Origin: Chamaea fasciata
Lineage: Eukaryota; Chordata; Aves; Passeriformes; Sylviidae
Length of the DNA stretch: 64,000 nt
Reading direction: 5' to 3'
Assembly: GCA_029207755.1 (NCBI GenBank)
Contig: JARCOQ010000006.1
Location: 22,232,890-22,296,889 of the forward strand
Positions 24,070 through 37,200 of this stretch are shown piece by piece; within the stretch, counting starts at the first letter, position 1, and each line of letters starts with the position of its first letter. The notes beneath the pieces were generated by a model. The model made no database searches and had not been told where the DNA came from. It worked only from the letters and a program-made list of their open reading frames with translations. Position numbers and translations under genes: made by a program.

Positions 24070-26745
24070 GTATGAAATAAACTGAACACTTGAGAAGTAT
24101 GCAAAGGAATGTTTCTATTAAGTTCTCAACAGAAAAACCAGAACAGCCACTTCAAGCTGAAAACTCTCTTGTAGTTTGGAAGATATTGAAAACTTTCGGA
24201 AATAGATGACTTGTAAACTAAGACAACTTAGTAGCTTTGTATGATATTGTAAGCATTGATTCTTGTCACTTTATGAAGTCTATAGTGAAAATTAATTTTT
24301 TTTCACCAAAGAATCATGCCTTCCAAGTCTCATATCAGAAGCAAAAATTGACTTATAAGAGCCTCACAAAGGTTAACCTTACTTAATGAAATTAGAAGCC
24401 TCCCTGCATCCACTTTGTCTCTACAGGCTTTTATGGTGTTGGCCCATTATGTAACAACAGCACCTTTGTAATTCTCTCAGGAATACATGGGGCAGTGCAG
24501 ACTCTTGCAGTGAGTAGTGACTCTAGACAGCAAAACTTGGAATCCTTGATACAATTCTTTTAAATAGCAGACAAGGAAAATGATGCAAGGAAAATATTGC
24601 TAAGCTAGCAGAATGCTCCAGATGATACTTAAGAAATATGAAAAAATTGGAAATTATTTCAATTAAGGCTTGCCTGTTTAAAAACCCTAAGTGTTTTTAC
24701 ACTTGACATCTAAAGTGCAGCAGGCACATAGAAGATGGGATTTAGCCAGTTATTTTGAAGGCCTTTTGTGGTCCAGAACATAGGGGCTGTACTGTGCAGA
24801 AATGCTGACAATCCCCCAAGGGCTGCTGGAGATCAAAGCCCATGGGTTGATAAAGAAAGCAGCAGCAGCGCAGTGCTCTGCAGAGGGGCTCCCTCCAAGC
24901 CCTGGCAGCAAAGCCGCTCAGGGACACAGCTCACATTAGGGCCAGAAAAATGACTCCTAGTGCTTACTGTCAAAGGAAGGAAATGAGAACTAGGAAGGCT
25001 GTGCAAGAGGAAGGAAAGCAAGGAATTTCCAAGGGGCAAAAGTGGTTGTATGTAACCTGCCAGGCTGAAAGACTTGGAGTGCTTGGGTCACCTGCAGAAA
25101 ACCACGTGCTTTGAGTGGAAGGAGGGAGGGATGCTCTGTTTAGGCAGCCCTGACTGCTCTAAATTTGAAGTGGGTATGTAGAAGTGAGTAGAAGGAAGAG
25201 CAGTTCCCCTGCTTTGATCAGGGCTGATTTTGAAGAGAGCAGCTGTTTGACCAGCCCACAGTCCATACACAGCTCCTGGATGAATCCCCATGCTCCTCAT
25301 CCTTCTGCAGCATGGCCTTTGGTTCTGTGCCTTAGCATGCCTTCAGTTGGCTAGGTTTCAAATCAAACTTTTTATTGCCTCATGCTTCCCTTCTTTCAGA
25401 TTTGATACTCTGGTTATGACAGCAGGGACTTCCCTCCCTCCTCAGGAGCACAGAGGCTAGAAGTGGCAGAGGTCATGAGAGGAACCAGCATTGTGCCCTG
25501 CTGAATTGCACTGCTTGTTTTATTGAAATTTCAACAGGGTGTCTTCTCCAGAGAGGCTCAAATTCACAGAAAATGAAAATTCCCTGTGTGTAATCAAAAT
25601 CAAATTAAAATCGTACTTCAGCCTTCTGTGCTTAGATGCTTAGTATATATGTTTGTGCTGCCATTTAATGATGAGATATTTTTTTATTGGACATGTGACA
25701 GAAACATTTCATAAACTGATGTTGTCTTAACCAACAGTTAAAGTTTTGTAGACAGAGCAGATAAATAAAATAGACAAAAGTTGCTGTTACTTTTAACAGG
25801 TATTTAGATTTGACATTTGACTTATTTCCAAAATGAATAAAGTACAAGAGGTTTAGAAATTAATGACCCTGGAACCTCCCTTCTTGGGCTATTTTTCAAA
25901 TACACTTTTAAATCAACTTTTATTTCTTCTATGTTCTGTGATTGGCACACTTGTCCTTTTAATTGACTACCCTCTTCACTGCTTGTAGAGGAGATTGGAG
26001 TCATAGTTAAGAATAATTTGAAGGCAGATGCATGCCAAAACCTAGAAAAAGAAAAAGAAAATAGTAGTTTTTTTCCTTTGGCTCACTCTGCATCTCAATT
26101 TATTTACCTGCTTTTAAAATAAAAGGTTTTCTTAATGTTCATGGATAAGACTGAGCATTCATTTCAGTGATTTGTAGTTCATGATCATAGAAATCTATTC
26201 TGATGTCACATAATGTTTTTGTTAAGTGTGTAAGGATAGATAATTTCACTTTCTTTCTGTCTGTAAAAATACTGCAGAATCATAAATAAAGATAGCAAAA
26301 GTCTACTGGTTTTCATGTAAAGCTTTTATTTTACTTAGCCTTACATTTGTATATGTGGCAGGTGAGTTTGAACCAAACCTTTTTATGAACTGACAACTGA
26401 TTCTGGGTATGACTAGGAGGGTTTATGACAAACTGAGATGTATTAAATTTGAAAAGGGGAATACCCTACAAAGTCCACACCCTTGAAACCTTTACTGTAA
26501 GTAGTTTTGCTGAAGTCAGGCAGCAAATCAGTAGCAAACTTTTTAAGTAGATCCAATGCCAAGGTTTTGCACTCTACTGCCTCAGGCTTGCCGTTTCCAC
26601 AATAGGAAATGTCAATGCCAAAAAATGAGTCCTTTTTTTGTATGCATTGATTAAATATCTAAGTCTAGATCAATACATTTTAAAGCCTTGAAAGAACAAT
26701 GGTTTTGATCTGAACAGCACCTAACAATACCTTTATATTCAACAG
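24070..26745 (+). other. TBC1D1 intron f-g
   Basis: The 2.7-kb intron begins GTATGA and ends CTTTATATTCAACAG. It contains a somewhat GC-richer stretch at about 24,740-25,310 with no recognisable element or supported frame. The rest is AT-rich. Confidence 0.9.
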
Positions 26746-26916
26746 GTGTTTGAAATGGATATTGCCAAGCAGTTACAAGCTTATGAAGTTGAATATCATG
26801 TGCTTCAGGATGAGCTTATAGATTCATCTTTAAATGACAATCAAAGACTGGATAAATTAGAAAAGGCAAACAGTAGCTTGCGCAAACAAAACTTTGATCT
26901 CCTGGAAGAACTGCAG
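26746..26916 (+). CDS. TBC1D1: TBC1D1 exon g: start of the C-terminal coiled coil
   Basis: The 171-bp exon (57 codons, phase 0 at both ends) encodes [40 protein letters not shown] and [17 protein letters not shown]. Heptad-like spacing of Leu and Ile with many Glu, Lys and Gln marks a coiled coil, which in this family follows the GAP domain. Compared with the mammalian protein as I recall it (SSPLSDNQ), the bird reads SSLNDNQ, one residue shorter in the loop. The acceptor is TTCAACAG and the donor is CTGCAG followed by GTACAA. Being symmetric, the exon could be skipped without a frameshift. Confidence 0.97.
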
Positions 26917-29191
26917 GTACAATTTATATTTCATATATGATTAACATAATTTTCTACTTTATACACCTTTTCAGAAGAGACTGTTCTACACCACATCACA
27001 GAAGGGGATTGATGTTTGGTCTAGTGAATTTAAAATGTAGCCACTTAAAAGTTTTATTTAGTTTAGCCCTCAAAGTTTACATGCAGAAGAAATTCTAAAA
27101 GAGGGGTGGTTAGACCATATACTTGTAGTTAGTGAAAAGTTGATTCAACACACTGCCTCTTCTCTTGTAATTAAAATCATATTTGTAGAAGATAACTAAA
27201 AATAAAGTGCTTTTTCAAATTCATTTTTACATTTTCTGTCAGTGCTTTATTACAGCAGGGATACTACTCTGTCAAAAATGGGTAAACTGAATGCAGTGTC
27301 ACAATTTACGGATACCTTAGAGAAAGGATGGATTGTCTATAAAGACATACTTTCTATTACAATTTTTTGACTGTTATCCAGATTGTTTAAACATTATGTG
27401 GAATACTAATTTCTAATATATGCTCAATGCCTGTTCAATCTGCAGCATTTTCAGAGACAATGCACCCGTTCTGTGTAAGGGGTTATTCTTTGATTATCTG
27501 AGCAAGAAGTCAGCTTTTCTGGCTGCTTTATAACAGGATGTTTGCTATAAAACTTTTGACTGTGCATTAAGTTTGATGGAGAAAGGGACTTCAAGGGTAA
27601 GAAGCAGACATTTCAAACCTCTTGATTATTGTTAAAGACATAAACTTTGTAAGATAATTGGGAGGGAAGTTTAGGTTTCTCAGACATTGGTTCTTTATCG
27701 TGGGGGCTGACTTGCTAGGGAGCAGCTCTGTGGAGAAGGACCTGGGGCTCCTGGTGGACAACAAGCTGTCCATGAGCCAACACTGTGTCCTTGTGGCCAA
27801 GAAGGCCAATGGGATCCTGGGCTGCATTAGGAAGAGCATTGCCAGCAGGTGGAGGGAGGTGATCCTGCCCCTCTACTCAGCCCTGGTGAGGCACATCTGG
27901 AGTGCTGTGTCCAGTTTTGGGCTCCTCAGTACAAAAGAGACATAGAGCTCTTGTAGCAGGTCATCAGTATATGAAGAGAAGGTGTGAAGTGGAGCCAGGC
28001 TCCACTCAGAGAGTGCAGAGCAGTAGGAAAAGAGGGAACAGGCAGAAACTGATGCATAGAAGTTTCACCTGAACATGAGAAAGAACTTTGCAATGTGCTT
28101 GACTGAGTACAGGTGGCCCAGGGTGGTTGTGGAGTCTCCCTTACTGGAGATATTTAAAAGCAGTCAGGGCACAGTCCTGAGTGATATGCTCTGGGGGACT
28201 GTGGTCGTACAGGGAGGTTGCAACTAGATGACCTCCAGTGATCCCTTCAACCCTATCCAATCAGTGATTCTGTGATCTTCCACCAACTCCCATCCTTATA
28301 GACTTGACAGCCTTAAGCAGTTTATTATGAAGCTCATCTCCGCTTGACTGTTGGCAAGTCAGCAGCTAGAGTCACAGCAAGGAACTTAACCATCTAACAC
28401 TGTAGTGTTGGAGCAATCCTTTTGTCATGGAGTTGGGCTTCATCAGACTTTGTTTCATAGCAGGAAAGGTGATCCATTGCTGATAGGAGGAAAATGCATC
28501 ACCAGATAATGTGGGTCAATATTATTTGTCAGTATTTTGTCCCCAAAGGCTGAACTTTTTAACCCATTGTAGTTACAGGATGGGTAGTGGGCTCATCAGA
28601 AAGGCAAATACTTTCCTGAAAGCAAGGACCACCCTGTACTCATGTCTCCAAATGTTATCCAGTGCTGAAACTTCCAAACAGGTATCTGATGTTGTCAAAG
28701 TACCTACAGGTCTCACATAATGAATTTGAACAATCTAATACTTTGTTTCACCATGAATTAGAATGCCAGTATGTGCAGCCTTTTAAGGGAGAATTTTTTG
28801 AAATTTTTCACGTGTTTTTCATTTGCATATTGCTCTAAATCCTCTTTTTCTCATTTACCTTCAAACCTGGTATTCGTTGGACTCAAAGTTGAGATGAAAT
28901 GAGGATGCAGCTAACATGTTGAGTTGTCTTTGTTTTGCAAAGCAAAAATATCTCCTAACTGACCCATACGGAAGCTTATCTTAACCTGCAGTTCTTTGGT
29001 ATAAAATTTGCAGATTTGGTAACTTTCTAATTTAATTTCTTTGCATTGTATTCTGACTTTAATTTTTCATAATTTCTAAAGTATTTTATATGTATTAGTG
29101 TATCTCAAAAATAGTTTAAAGATTGTTTCAGTCCTATTAATTTACCTTTTTTTCCCATCCTTTCTCCCCTCCTATCTTTTTATTTTGTTAG
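26917..29191 (+). other. TBC1D1 last intron, with a sense CR1
   Basis: The 2.3-kb intron begins GTACAA and ends in a long pyrimidine tract and TTTTGTTAG. It carries the + strand CR1 at about 27,672-28,277. Nothing else was recognised. Confidence 0.9.
27672..28277 (+). mobile_element. CR1 LINE, 3' end, inactive
   Basis: In + frame it reads VGADLLGSSSVEKDLGLLVD, NKLSMSQHCVLVAKKANGIL, GCIRKSIASRWREVILPLYS and ALVRHIWSAVSSFGLLSTKE, the CR1 RT C-terminal region, then a stop near 27,943. The rest is non-coding decay down to a typical end, GATGACCTCCAGTGATCCCT, and the tail GATTCTGTGATC at 28,266-28,277. The part between the RT remnant and the tail is shortened compared with a normal CR1 3' region. 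It is 5'-truncated, as CR1 copies usually are. Its orientation is opposite to the CR1 at 16,959. Confidence 0.93.
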
Positions 29192-29389
29192 GTGGCTAAT
29201 GGAAAAATCCAAAACCTTGAAGCTACAGTAGAGCTTTTATTGACCAATGAAGGCAAACTGAAGCAGTCCATTCTCACTCTTGAGCAGGAGCGAGCAGTGC
29301 TGCTGAAAGCTGTGGAAGAGATGCGAAAAAAGACAGCTGATACAGATGGGAAACCTCTACTTACTAGACAAGAACTGGATGCTGACTGA
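29192..29389 (+). CDS. TBC1D1: TBC1D1 last coding exon, C-terminus and stop
   Basis: This part of the terminal exon has 65 codons plus TGA at 29,387-29,389. It encodes VANGKIQNLEATVELLLTNE, GKLKQSILTLEQERAVLLKA, VEEMRKKTADTDGKPLLTRQ and ELDAD. The first two thirds continue the coiled coil; the last 20 residues are a polar tail that is less conserved, differing from the mammalian ending as I recall it. The acceptor is TATTTTGTTAG after a T/C-rich tract. The length and end point are those expected for TBC1D1. Confidence 0.97.
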   Translation: MANGKIQNLEATVELLLTNEGKLKQSILTLEQERAVLLKAVEEMRKKTADTDGKPLLTRQELDAD

Positions 29390-29669
29390 CCTGCACAGTT
29401 GTAACGCAGCAGAGAAGCTGAGCAAGAAACAAAGGGAAGAACTGAGTCGTTTTGTTATGATCCATAGGGATTTGACGTTGTCGTGTTCGTTGTACATGCC
29501 TTACTGTGGCAAAGCAAGATATAGGCATGGTGGCTTTCCATATCAGAGAAGCTGGTTTCTTGGGGAAAAGACTCTTCTCTTCTTAGTATGCAGAAATACT
29601 ATGAAGAGTAAGATGCCAGATAAGAAATAGTAAATGCATTACTAGTGCGTGCAGTCATACACAATACAC

Positions 29670-29677
29670 TGTAAATA
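29670..29677 (+). promoter_or_regulatory. Pumilio response element TGTAAATA
   Basis: This is a perfect match to the PUM1/2 consensus UGUANAUA, 280 bases into the TBC1D1 3' UTR. Such sites promote mRNA repression or decay (known). Occupancy is not shown. Confidence 0.4.
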
Positions 29678-30135
29678 TGGATTCTTCAATAAGTGCTTCT
29701 AAACCCTAAGTGCTTTGGGTTTGTCAGATTTTTGTTTGTGTCTGGATCACTACCACGTTAAATAGCACATCCTTTAGAAGGTCTTTTGAAGAAATACATC
29801 AGTGTAAAACCTTTGAATGGATGACTGCCCCATTGCAGCTATGCAGTGGTAACATTTACAGGTCATTTGTGATTAGACTTGGGATTTTTGACAGTGTAAT
29901 TGCCCTACAGCTTGGCTGGGTTCTGTTAATTATGTTGTTTGCACCTCAGAAAACTGCTTCCTGATGCTTGAAGGCGTCAATCCATTGGATTCCAGGGAGC
30001 TGGACATTTTCATATGTAACTATGCATAACTGGGGGTTGCCTTCCTTTTTTTTAAGTATGTTGGTTTAGTATATTTCTTGTTTAACTATCATATAATTTA
30101 GTGTATTGTTAGATAGCATTATCTGATAAACATAC

Positions 30136-30143
30136 TGTATATA
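30136..30143 (+). promoter_or_regulatory. Pumilio response element TGTATATA
   Basis: A second perfect UGUANAUA match lies in the same 3' UTR. A single octamer of this type is expected by chance about once in several kilobases of AT-rich DNA, so two in 1.9 kb is only suggestive. Confidence 0.4.
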
Positions 30144-31245
30144 GTAACTGCATTATTCTTAACAAAATATACTGACATTAATTTGGTGAAGCCTGTGACT
30201 CTTACAGGATCATTCAAGGATTTATATTCAGACTCCTCAAATTTCATCTTATTTATTTCTGATCAGCTGTGTGATGTAAGACATCTTTTTTGCTGGGAAA
30301 CGAATGTCCACTGTCATTTTTTTCCCTTTATTTGCTACTATGTGCCCAAGCATCCTTTCAGAAATGTAAAGAATTTTTCTGAAGAATTGGAGTAATTTCA
30401 AGAGCTTCATGGTGTGCCAGATATGTTTAAACTGTTTCATAAAGGATATATAAGTTCTAATTAGGACACCATTCTTTTTGCAATGCATCTTTCAAATAAG
30501 ATTACATATCTAAAAAAGTAAGTCTCACTTTCCTTAATGCAAAAGTAGTTTACAAGCCAGTTAAAGCAACACTGTGCAATAATACCCATGGATATGCTGT
30601 TGTTTAGGTTTGCTTCAGAATTAGGAATATTGCCATAGTTTTTTTCAGTCTCTAAGCACTGAGTTAATAGGCACTGGTGTTTTGTTATAGTGGAGATTCA
30701 CCCAGGATGTGATTTTTGTATGTTTGTTTTTTGCAAGTCCACTTTGTATTCACTTAGTATTGAAATTCTACATACATCAGTTATTATTAATCTATTTACC
30801 TCTTACGATTGGGTTTTTTTAATTTGGATATCCATAGTGAAGCTTACACTTCATGTTTAAAATCTTGTCATAATGGACCTCAAACTGTTAGATCACTCAG
30901 TAACATTGCATTTTTACAGCATAGTACCATAGTTCATACACTGACTTTTTTAACAAGAGCAATAAAAACAATAATAATCTCTGCCTACATCTATGTTGTT
31001 ACATTTTTTGACACTGAAAAACAAAAGCACAGTTGGTGGGGTGCCAATTCAGAACCACGTGGGATGAGACTTCTGGAAGTACGGTACTGTCTACAGTGGT
31101 TGTAAATTTCCATTCAGCTCCCTGGTACAGTGAAACAGTTGCTTCTGTCTAGTTAGAAAAGCTTGATACCCATTTACCAGTCATGCTTTCTGAGAACAGT
31201 GGCTCTAGTTCTCATCTAGGTGCACTTAGTAGTGCACAAATTCTC

Positions 31246-31251
31246 AATAAA
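31246..31251 (+). terminator. TBC1D1: Polyadenylation signal AATAAA (likely main)
   Basis: A canonical AATAAA lies 1.86 kb after the TBC1D1 stop. Another AATAAA at 30,961 is the alternative. I chose the later one because the sequence between them shows no other transcript boundary; this is a judgement and not a proof. Confidence 0.5.
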
Positions 31252-31270
31252 AGACTTTGGACTAGAAGTT

Positions 31271-34200
31271 GAAGAGAAGTAATACCACTCACCAAGTTCG
31301 CAACTTTGTAAAAGCTCGGGGCTTTTCCCTCCAGAAGTATGACAAAGTAATGGAGCCTAGAGTTCATCCCAGACACTCAATGCTCCCAACTATGCTGTAG
31401 CTGAGCATCCTTAAGAATGTGTAAAATTAGATCTCCTATTTTCTGAGTACCAGAAATTGTCATCACATACTGTTTTCCATATGAACAGTAATTTCTGATC
31501 CAGAGAATTTTTTTTTTTTTAAATCCACCTGAAAGTCCATACATTGAATCCCTCAGCAGAAACAGCAAATTAACCACTCCTGGAAAACTGAAGTTGAAAC
31601 AATCAACATTTTCTCCATATCACTTTTACATATAAAAATCCCCGACAGTGATGCTTAATCTTTGAAGAAAAGAAAAAACAGTGAAGAGGGAAGGAAGAAG
31701 TTCATTGATATGTGCAACTTAGGCTTCCAAAGGTGCATGACAAAGGCAGCAAGGGATGCAGTGTAAGTGTGCTAGTGAATTACATGGATGCAGTAGTCCA
31801 GAGAGCAGTTAGCCAGAAATGTGGAAAGAACTAATGTTGACATGTGCAACAAGAAAAAGGCAAGATCTCGGAAACCTCTGCAGTGAACAGTGCTGCATGT
31901 ATGGAGGACCTGCTGCAGTGTGTTGTGGTCACGCAGTTCTGGTTTGGTTTTTTTCCATCTAGTGTGAGTGATTGTGGTAGGTACCTGGGACTCCCCATGC
32001 TTCTGGCTGTTTGGTGCACTTCTGTATTTTGCCCTGTTGTCTATTTCCAGAGATCGTTATTTAATACAGAATCTGAGAAAAGATACAGTGCCTATCGTGG
32101 GAAGATCAAAGCACTTTCATAAAGGTACAAATTCCCTTGTTTAGAGTGAGAATTGAGTCAGAAAAAAGTGTGATAACTTGCATCAAATATTTCACTTTCT
32201 TGCTGGTTGCTGGCATCCAGTGCAATCCAGATCTTCTAAGTAGTATCAAACTGTCTTACTGGTTTTCTGAAAGATGGTTCCAGAAGGTCTGTAATGTGTA
32301 CTTGGTATGTCAGGCAGTGCTCTGCCAAAACAATGTAAAATGGGAAATGCAGCCCCTGGAACCTTGTCCTTTACTGGCAGCTATTCCTCCCTCCTGACAG
32401 TAACTCTCTCAGTCCCACTAAAGCATGTTGTGTCCTTACCAGGTACCTCCTCTGCAGGTACCCAGCACCCACCAGTTCTTGCTTGACACATACTAGAGTG
32501 GAAGCACTGCCAGGCATCCCGAGCAACAAGAACTGTAGTATAGTAGTCAGTCATTGTTCTTGGGATTTTTTCAAACACAATAATGTGATAAGAATTGCAT
32601 TATTTAGGACTAAGTCACAAAACTGCAGCTAGTAGGACTGTGAATGAAGGACAGTAGTCTCTGCATTGCAAAGAAGACAAGATAGCTGGCGCTTTTTCTC
32701 CTTTGAGATCTTACTCCATCATTCATGGAGCAAGGAACTGAATCCAATTTCTTTTTTTTATTTCAAGCCCGCTACAATAGGTGCTGCAATTTCACTGTAA
32801 TAAAACAGCCTGGTGTGTCAAAATGGCAGAGCTCACCACTTCTTAGCTAAGTCAATAGGATGCTGTCAGTGCCCTCAATACTTTCCCCTCTCTCCTGGAG
32901 ATTTGGCTGCTTAATTAGATAATGCAGACACCTGGCTTAGATGCACTTCAGGCCTCCAGAAGCTTTGGGCCTCAATGCCTGCTAGTCTTGCAACCATTCA
33001 ACAGAAAGCTGGAAGAAGTCAGGTGCTTCCCACACTGCCACCATCTTTTAGGAGGTGCATCTAAACCGAGTCTCTCGTGCTTGGTCCCTGCCTGAGCTAT
33101 GTTGCAGCCACACCTGCATCTGGCTATGTACCCTTGTTGATCCTGAGCTATGGGCTTGGCTTTCCTGCTTGAGCTCAGCCTTGACTGGGGATCTGAACTG
33201 CTGACCTGCCTTGCTTGTGTTTTTTGCAGGACATGCCCCTTGTCAGTAAGTTGTCCCCTTTGCCTGCCTGTCACCCTCAGCTCCTGGCTCACTGTCCCCT
33301 TCAAAGCAGCCCTGCCCTTGCTGCTCCCCAACACACAGCTCAGGTTTCATATCTACCCTGCTGCTGTTTCCGGGGCTGGGCTGGTCAGGGCTTGTTTAGG
33401 TGTCTGTGCAAGAAACTGCGCTTCCCTGAGCAAGCTGCCTGATCTCTTAGAGCCCGCTTAGGCACCTCCAGCACAATGGTTGCTCTATGTAACACAGCCC
33501 TTACTAGTCTCCCATCTGTTTCAAAATTCTGTGTTCACCTTCTTTTCCACATCAAACATATATACAATCCTGTGTTTGCCACATATTTGCAAACACAATG
33601 TTGGTGTTGATGACACCGGAAAAAGTGCCTGAAATGAAAAGAACACATTTTGACTACAGTTGGATGAATGCCGTGGTTGCTTGAGGCACCTTAGATCATT
33701 GCACAGCATTTCTATGGTGTCACACCCATTTTCTTCAACAGAGCTTTACAAGAACAGGTGTGTGGGAGGGAAAAGAGAGCTGGCAGCCAGGCCAATCATT
33801 GAGAGTGCAATCATTGCCTTCAGAAGGCACATGTGTAGTTTACACCCACTAAGTTTTACATAACCTGAATTAGGGTGGATCACTAGGTACTCATTTGCTC
33901 ATGTAGCTGCCAGAAAACATTCCTTTCATCTAGACAAACCTGAGGCTGCAAGAATTATGTGCCTCAAAGTAGGTCTTTTTAGCATAACCCAAAGCAAATC
34001 CAGAAGGACTTCATTATGTATAAGACTGTAGTTATTCTTTTGTATAAATGCATTTTTCCTTCTAATTGTATCATATATTTCCATGGTGCTAGAAAAGTGT
34101 TGGGGCTATAGATGCTGAAAGATGATGAAACTCCTCATGCAGAGAAAATAGAGATGATTAAAACAGGGCTTCTGGAGAAGCTTGTACTAGCTCCCATCCC

Positions 34201-37200
34201 TGACTCTTCTCATACATCATTTCCAAACCAAAGGGATTTTAGGAAAATTTAATTACTTTTTTATTAGGAGCAACTGACAAAAATGTTCTGACAACAGCCA
34301 TTGATCCTAGGTTCAACCAGATACCTCTTTCTTTCTGTCACTCTCTAGCACTAGTCTGTTAATACCTTTCCTTTTGTTAACCTTTCACAGTAGACTGCTT
34401 GTCTGCAAAGGAGATAAAAATACATTTTTCATTTTTTACCTAAAAGCAGAATATTATCTTTTGCATCAGTCTGCTCCTCTGTTACTAGTGAGGCAGCAAG
34501 TTTTCATTTCTCAGTAGTTATATGCAAGTCATTCTAATCAAGATGGTCCTCAGGAAAAAAAGCCTTGCCACAATTTGGTTCGTCCTATTGTCCTATTTCT
34601 TTTGGAAGCAGAGATTGAGGAGGGGCAGGGGTTGACTGTTTAACCAGCATTAAGAAATTTCAAGTTCTGTTTTCTCAGATTTTTTTTTCATAAGCTGTTA
34701 AAGGATGAGTGAATACTAATAACGTTCCTATGTACAGTCTCTTTTTTTTCGTGTTTCTAGAATTTGATGCACAGGATGTTGTTGGCTCTGCAGATAGTGA
34801 CAGTTCTTGTAATGTTGCAGATCTGAAATTGCCAAGGCAATGGTTGTCTTAAAGAGCATTTCTTCCATGTACTAGTTCAGATGAGCTGAGTAGCTTCAAG
34901 AGTCAGCTGCCGACTGGGACTTTGATCTCATGAAGCCATGGATTCTTGGTGGGATTAGTGGCACATGTATGTTTTCTCTTAGGGCATATCACAAAAAGTC
35001 TGATTGCAAAACAAACAAAACCTGAAATGCAGTTGTTGTTTAGCGTTTAAGGCCTAGGTACACCAATTGTCTCTAGTATTTTTTGATAAGGAATTTTAAA
35101 TGGTGGTTTCAGTGGTTAGAGACTGAGGTAACAGGCAGATACAGAGGAGCAGTGAACCTTGCAAATGGCAAAATAGCAATTAATTAGTGTGTAAGTACAG
35201 AATCATTCTAGAGCCTTTGAAGTGCATTGAATACAGTAAACGTGTCCAGCAAGTTGTTGATAGACATTATGTTCATTTTGAGAGAAGGAAAAACCAAGAT
35301 GCTTATTAAAAATGGAAGGAGATGGACTAGTAAGAAGGCATGTAGGGCCAGACAGGATAAAGCCATGACATTTTCAAGACCTGCAGTGGGATGTCTGACG
35401 TACCATGAAGAGATGTGAGTGAAAATATCCATTGAACTTAGAGGCAATACAAATCTGAGCATGGTGAAATAATTGGGATAAGCCTCAGAAAATGTTCAGA
35501 TTTTTTGCAGTTCCTGATGGAGCTCATAAAGGCAGGCTTCAGTGTCAACAGGGTTTTTCTGATAAAGAAACTATTCTGTTCTTTTCAAACAGTGAAAAAA
35601 GTCAAGTAAGACCTGATTACATAACATAGTCACCTTGTCAGAATTACCTGCTAGAATGGAAAATAAAAGAAGACTTGTTAATACAAAAACATCTTCCATA
35701 TTTTCCAAGAGCTTCTGGTATATCTCTAGGATGCACTGACATCTTCATTATGCTGTGAACCTGCTTCCATAGCACCTAGAAATCAAATAATTAAAGTAGC
35801 AAGTTCAGCCACAGACTCTTAGAATATATAACTTTGCTGGAGCCTACAAAAAGGCAGTCCATGATGTTGATCTAGAATTATACAGCTGGAACCATTTTTT
35901 GGTGATACCTGCCACCTTACCTTACATTTAATGAGAAAGTTATTTGCTCACAAATTTGGGGTTTATTGTTTGACTGTCATGTTTCTGACCTTAACTTCAT
36001 TGTTTGGCATTAAACTGCTAAACTACATCAAAGGAGTAGAAAGATTGCTTTAATGCACTAACTGTGCAGGAAAACAAGAAAAAGGATGGTGAGACAGAAC
36101 ATATGTAGGGTTTTTTTACTGTGCCTAAACAGAAATTGTAGCTGCAGAAACTCCAGGTGGCCCAGTCAGCTCCTGCAGGATTTAATGGGATAGAGTGATG
36201 GAGTCATTTATAACTGCTGACTTCAGTGTTACTGCATGCTGGCTTAGATATACTGGCTGGCATGAAAGGTGCCATAGCAAGCCATTACCCATACTATGGT
36301 AGCTGCCAAGTTCCACTTAGGGTAGGAAAAATAAGTCAGTTTTAGCCTAAATCAAGCAGGTATAAACAGCATCTTCTATCCTCAAAGCATCTTTAGGCAT
36401 CCAGAATTATTAGCTTTGTTTGGGAAAAAAAAAAACAAAACAAAACAAAATAGCATTTCAGGTGCTCTCCTTATTTGTTCCAGATCTCAATTCCAGAAAG
36501 CCATACCATTTTAACTGGGGCCGATGTTTAAAAGACATGACTAAATAGGTACAAATTAAGGCAGTGGATGCTTAAAATTGTGGACAAATTAAAGAACATA
36601 TATTTGGACATTTGAGTGGATCTTTACTAATTATTATTTGCCGAGTTTGCGTTGCAAGTACAGTAAGTTCTTGTTTCCCCTTTTAAAAAACTTCATGCCT
36701 CAACAAAAGATTAAAAACTTCCATTGTCAGCTTTTGCTTAAAAAAGAAGTAGGAAGTTCTATGATTAAAGGAACATAAATGTATGTGAGAGAAAGAGGAA
36801 ATGAGAGTTTCAGAAGCAAAGAGCTGACAGCAGGGATTTACCCAAACCCTTTGTATGACCTCCAGAGAGATCCCAGCAGAAAACATGCAACAGCTCACTG
36901 CTGTGGGCTACAAATTTTAGGAATTTTGAGTTACTGCAGTGACTAAAAATTCTCTCAGAGAGAAGCTTATACTATACTTTCCCTCTTCTGTATTCCCCTC
37001 CCACCAGCTACTCTATCTTGCATCATAAAGCTGGGACATGCACACAACACAGACAAAAGCCAAATATCTGCAAGCTCTGTTGTCTGTCACTTGAACACCC
37101 TGTCCTGGTGAGTCAAACAGTCAAGAGCAAAAACATCACTGAGGACTAAGGTACTTTCCTCTGTGAGCTGTGAGGTCCACGAGAGTCACTGGCTCTGTAT

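Larger units (their letters stand above)
1..31270 (+). other. TBC1D1: TBC1D1 gene, 3' half (gene span in window)
   Basis: TBC1D1 is a Rab GTPase-activating protein that restrains GLUT4 vesicle trafficking and is controlled by Akt and AMPK phosphorylation in skeletal muscle (family knowledge). Eight exons found here join without a gap or stop into one frame. The paralogue TBC1D4 is the main alternative, but the peptides [34 protein letters not shown] and GSHKPLILQHENLETIVDF match TBC1D1 as I recall it, not TBC1D4. The N-terminal PTB domains and the regulatory phosphosites would lie upstream of the window. The gene end is placed by a polyadenylation signal at 31,246. The start of the gene is outside the window, so position 1 is only the window edge. 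Confidence 0.95.
29390..31270 (+). other. TBC1D1: TBC1D1 3' UTR
   Basis: From the stop codon to about 20 bases past the AATAAA at 31,246-31,251 there is no further splice signal or coding frame. The segment is AU-rich, with two Pumilio-type elements. An earlier AATAAA at 30,961-30,966 could give a shorter UTR. The exact cleavage site is inferred. Confidence 0.7.

Noticed and set aside
7582..29389. TBC1D4 (AS160) rather than TBC1D1
   Set aside because: Diagnostic peptides ([38 protein letters not shown]) match TBC1D1 as recalled; the paralogue differs at these sites.
32940..33460. 120-aa and 103-aa overlapping frames in a CT-rich patch
   Set aside because: No recognisable domain, opposite-strand overlap and compositional bias; more likely an old unrecognised repeat than a gene.
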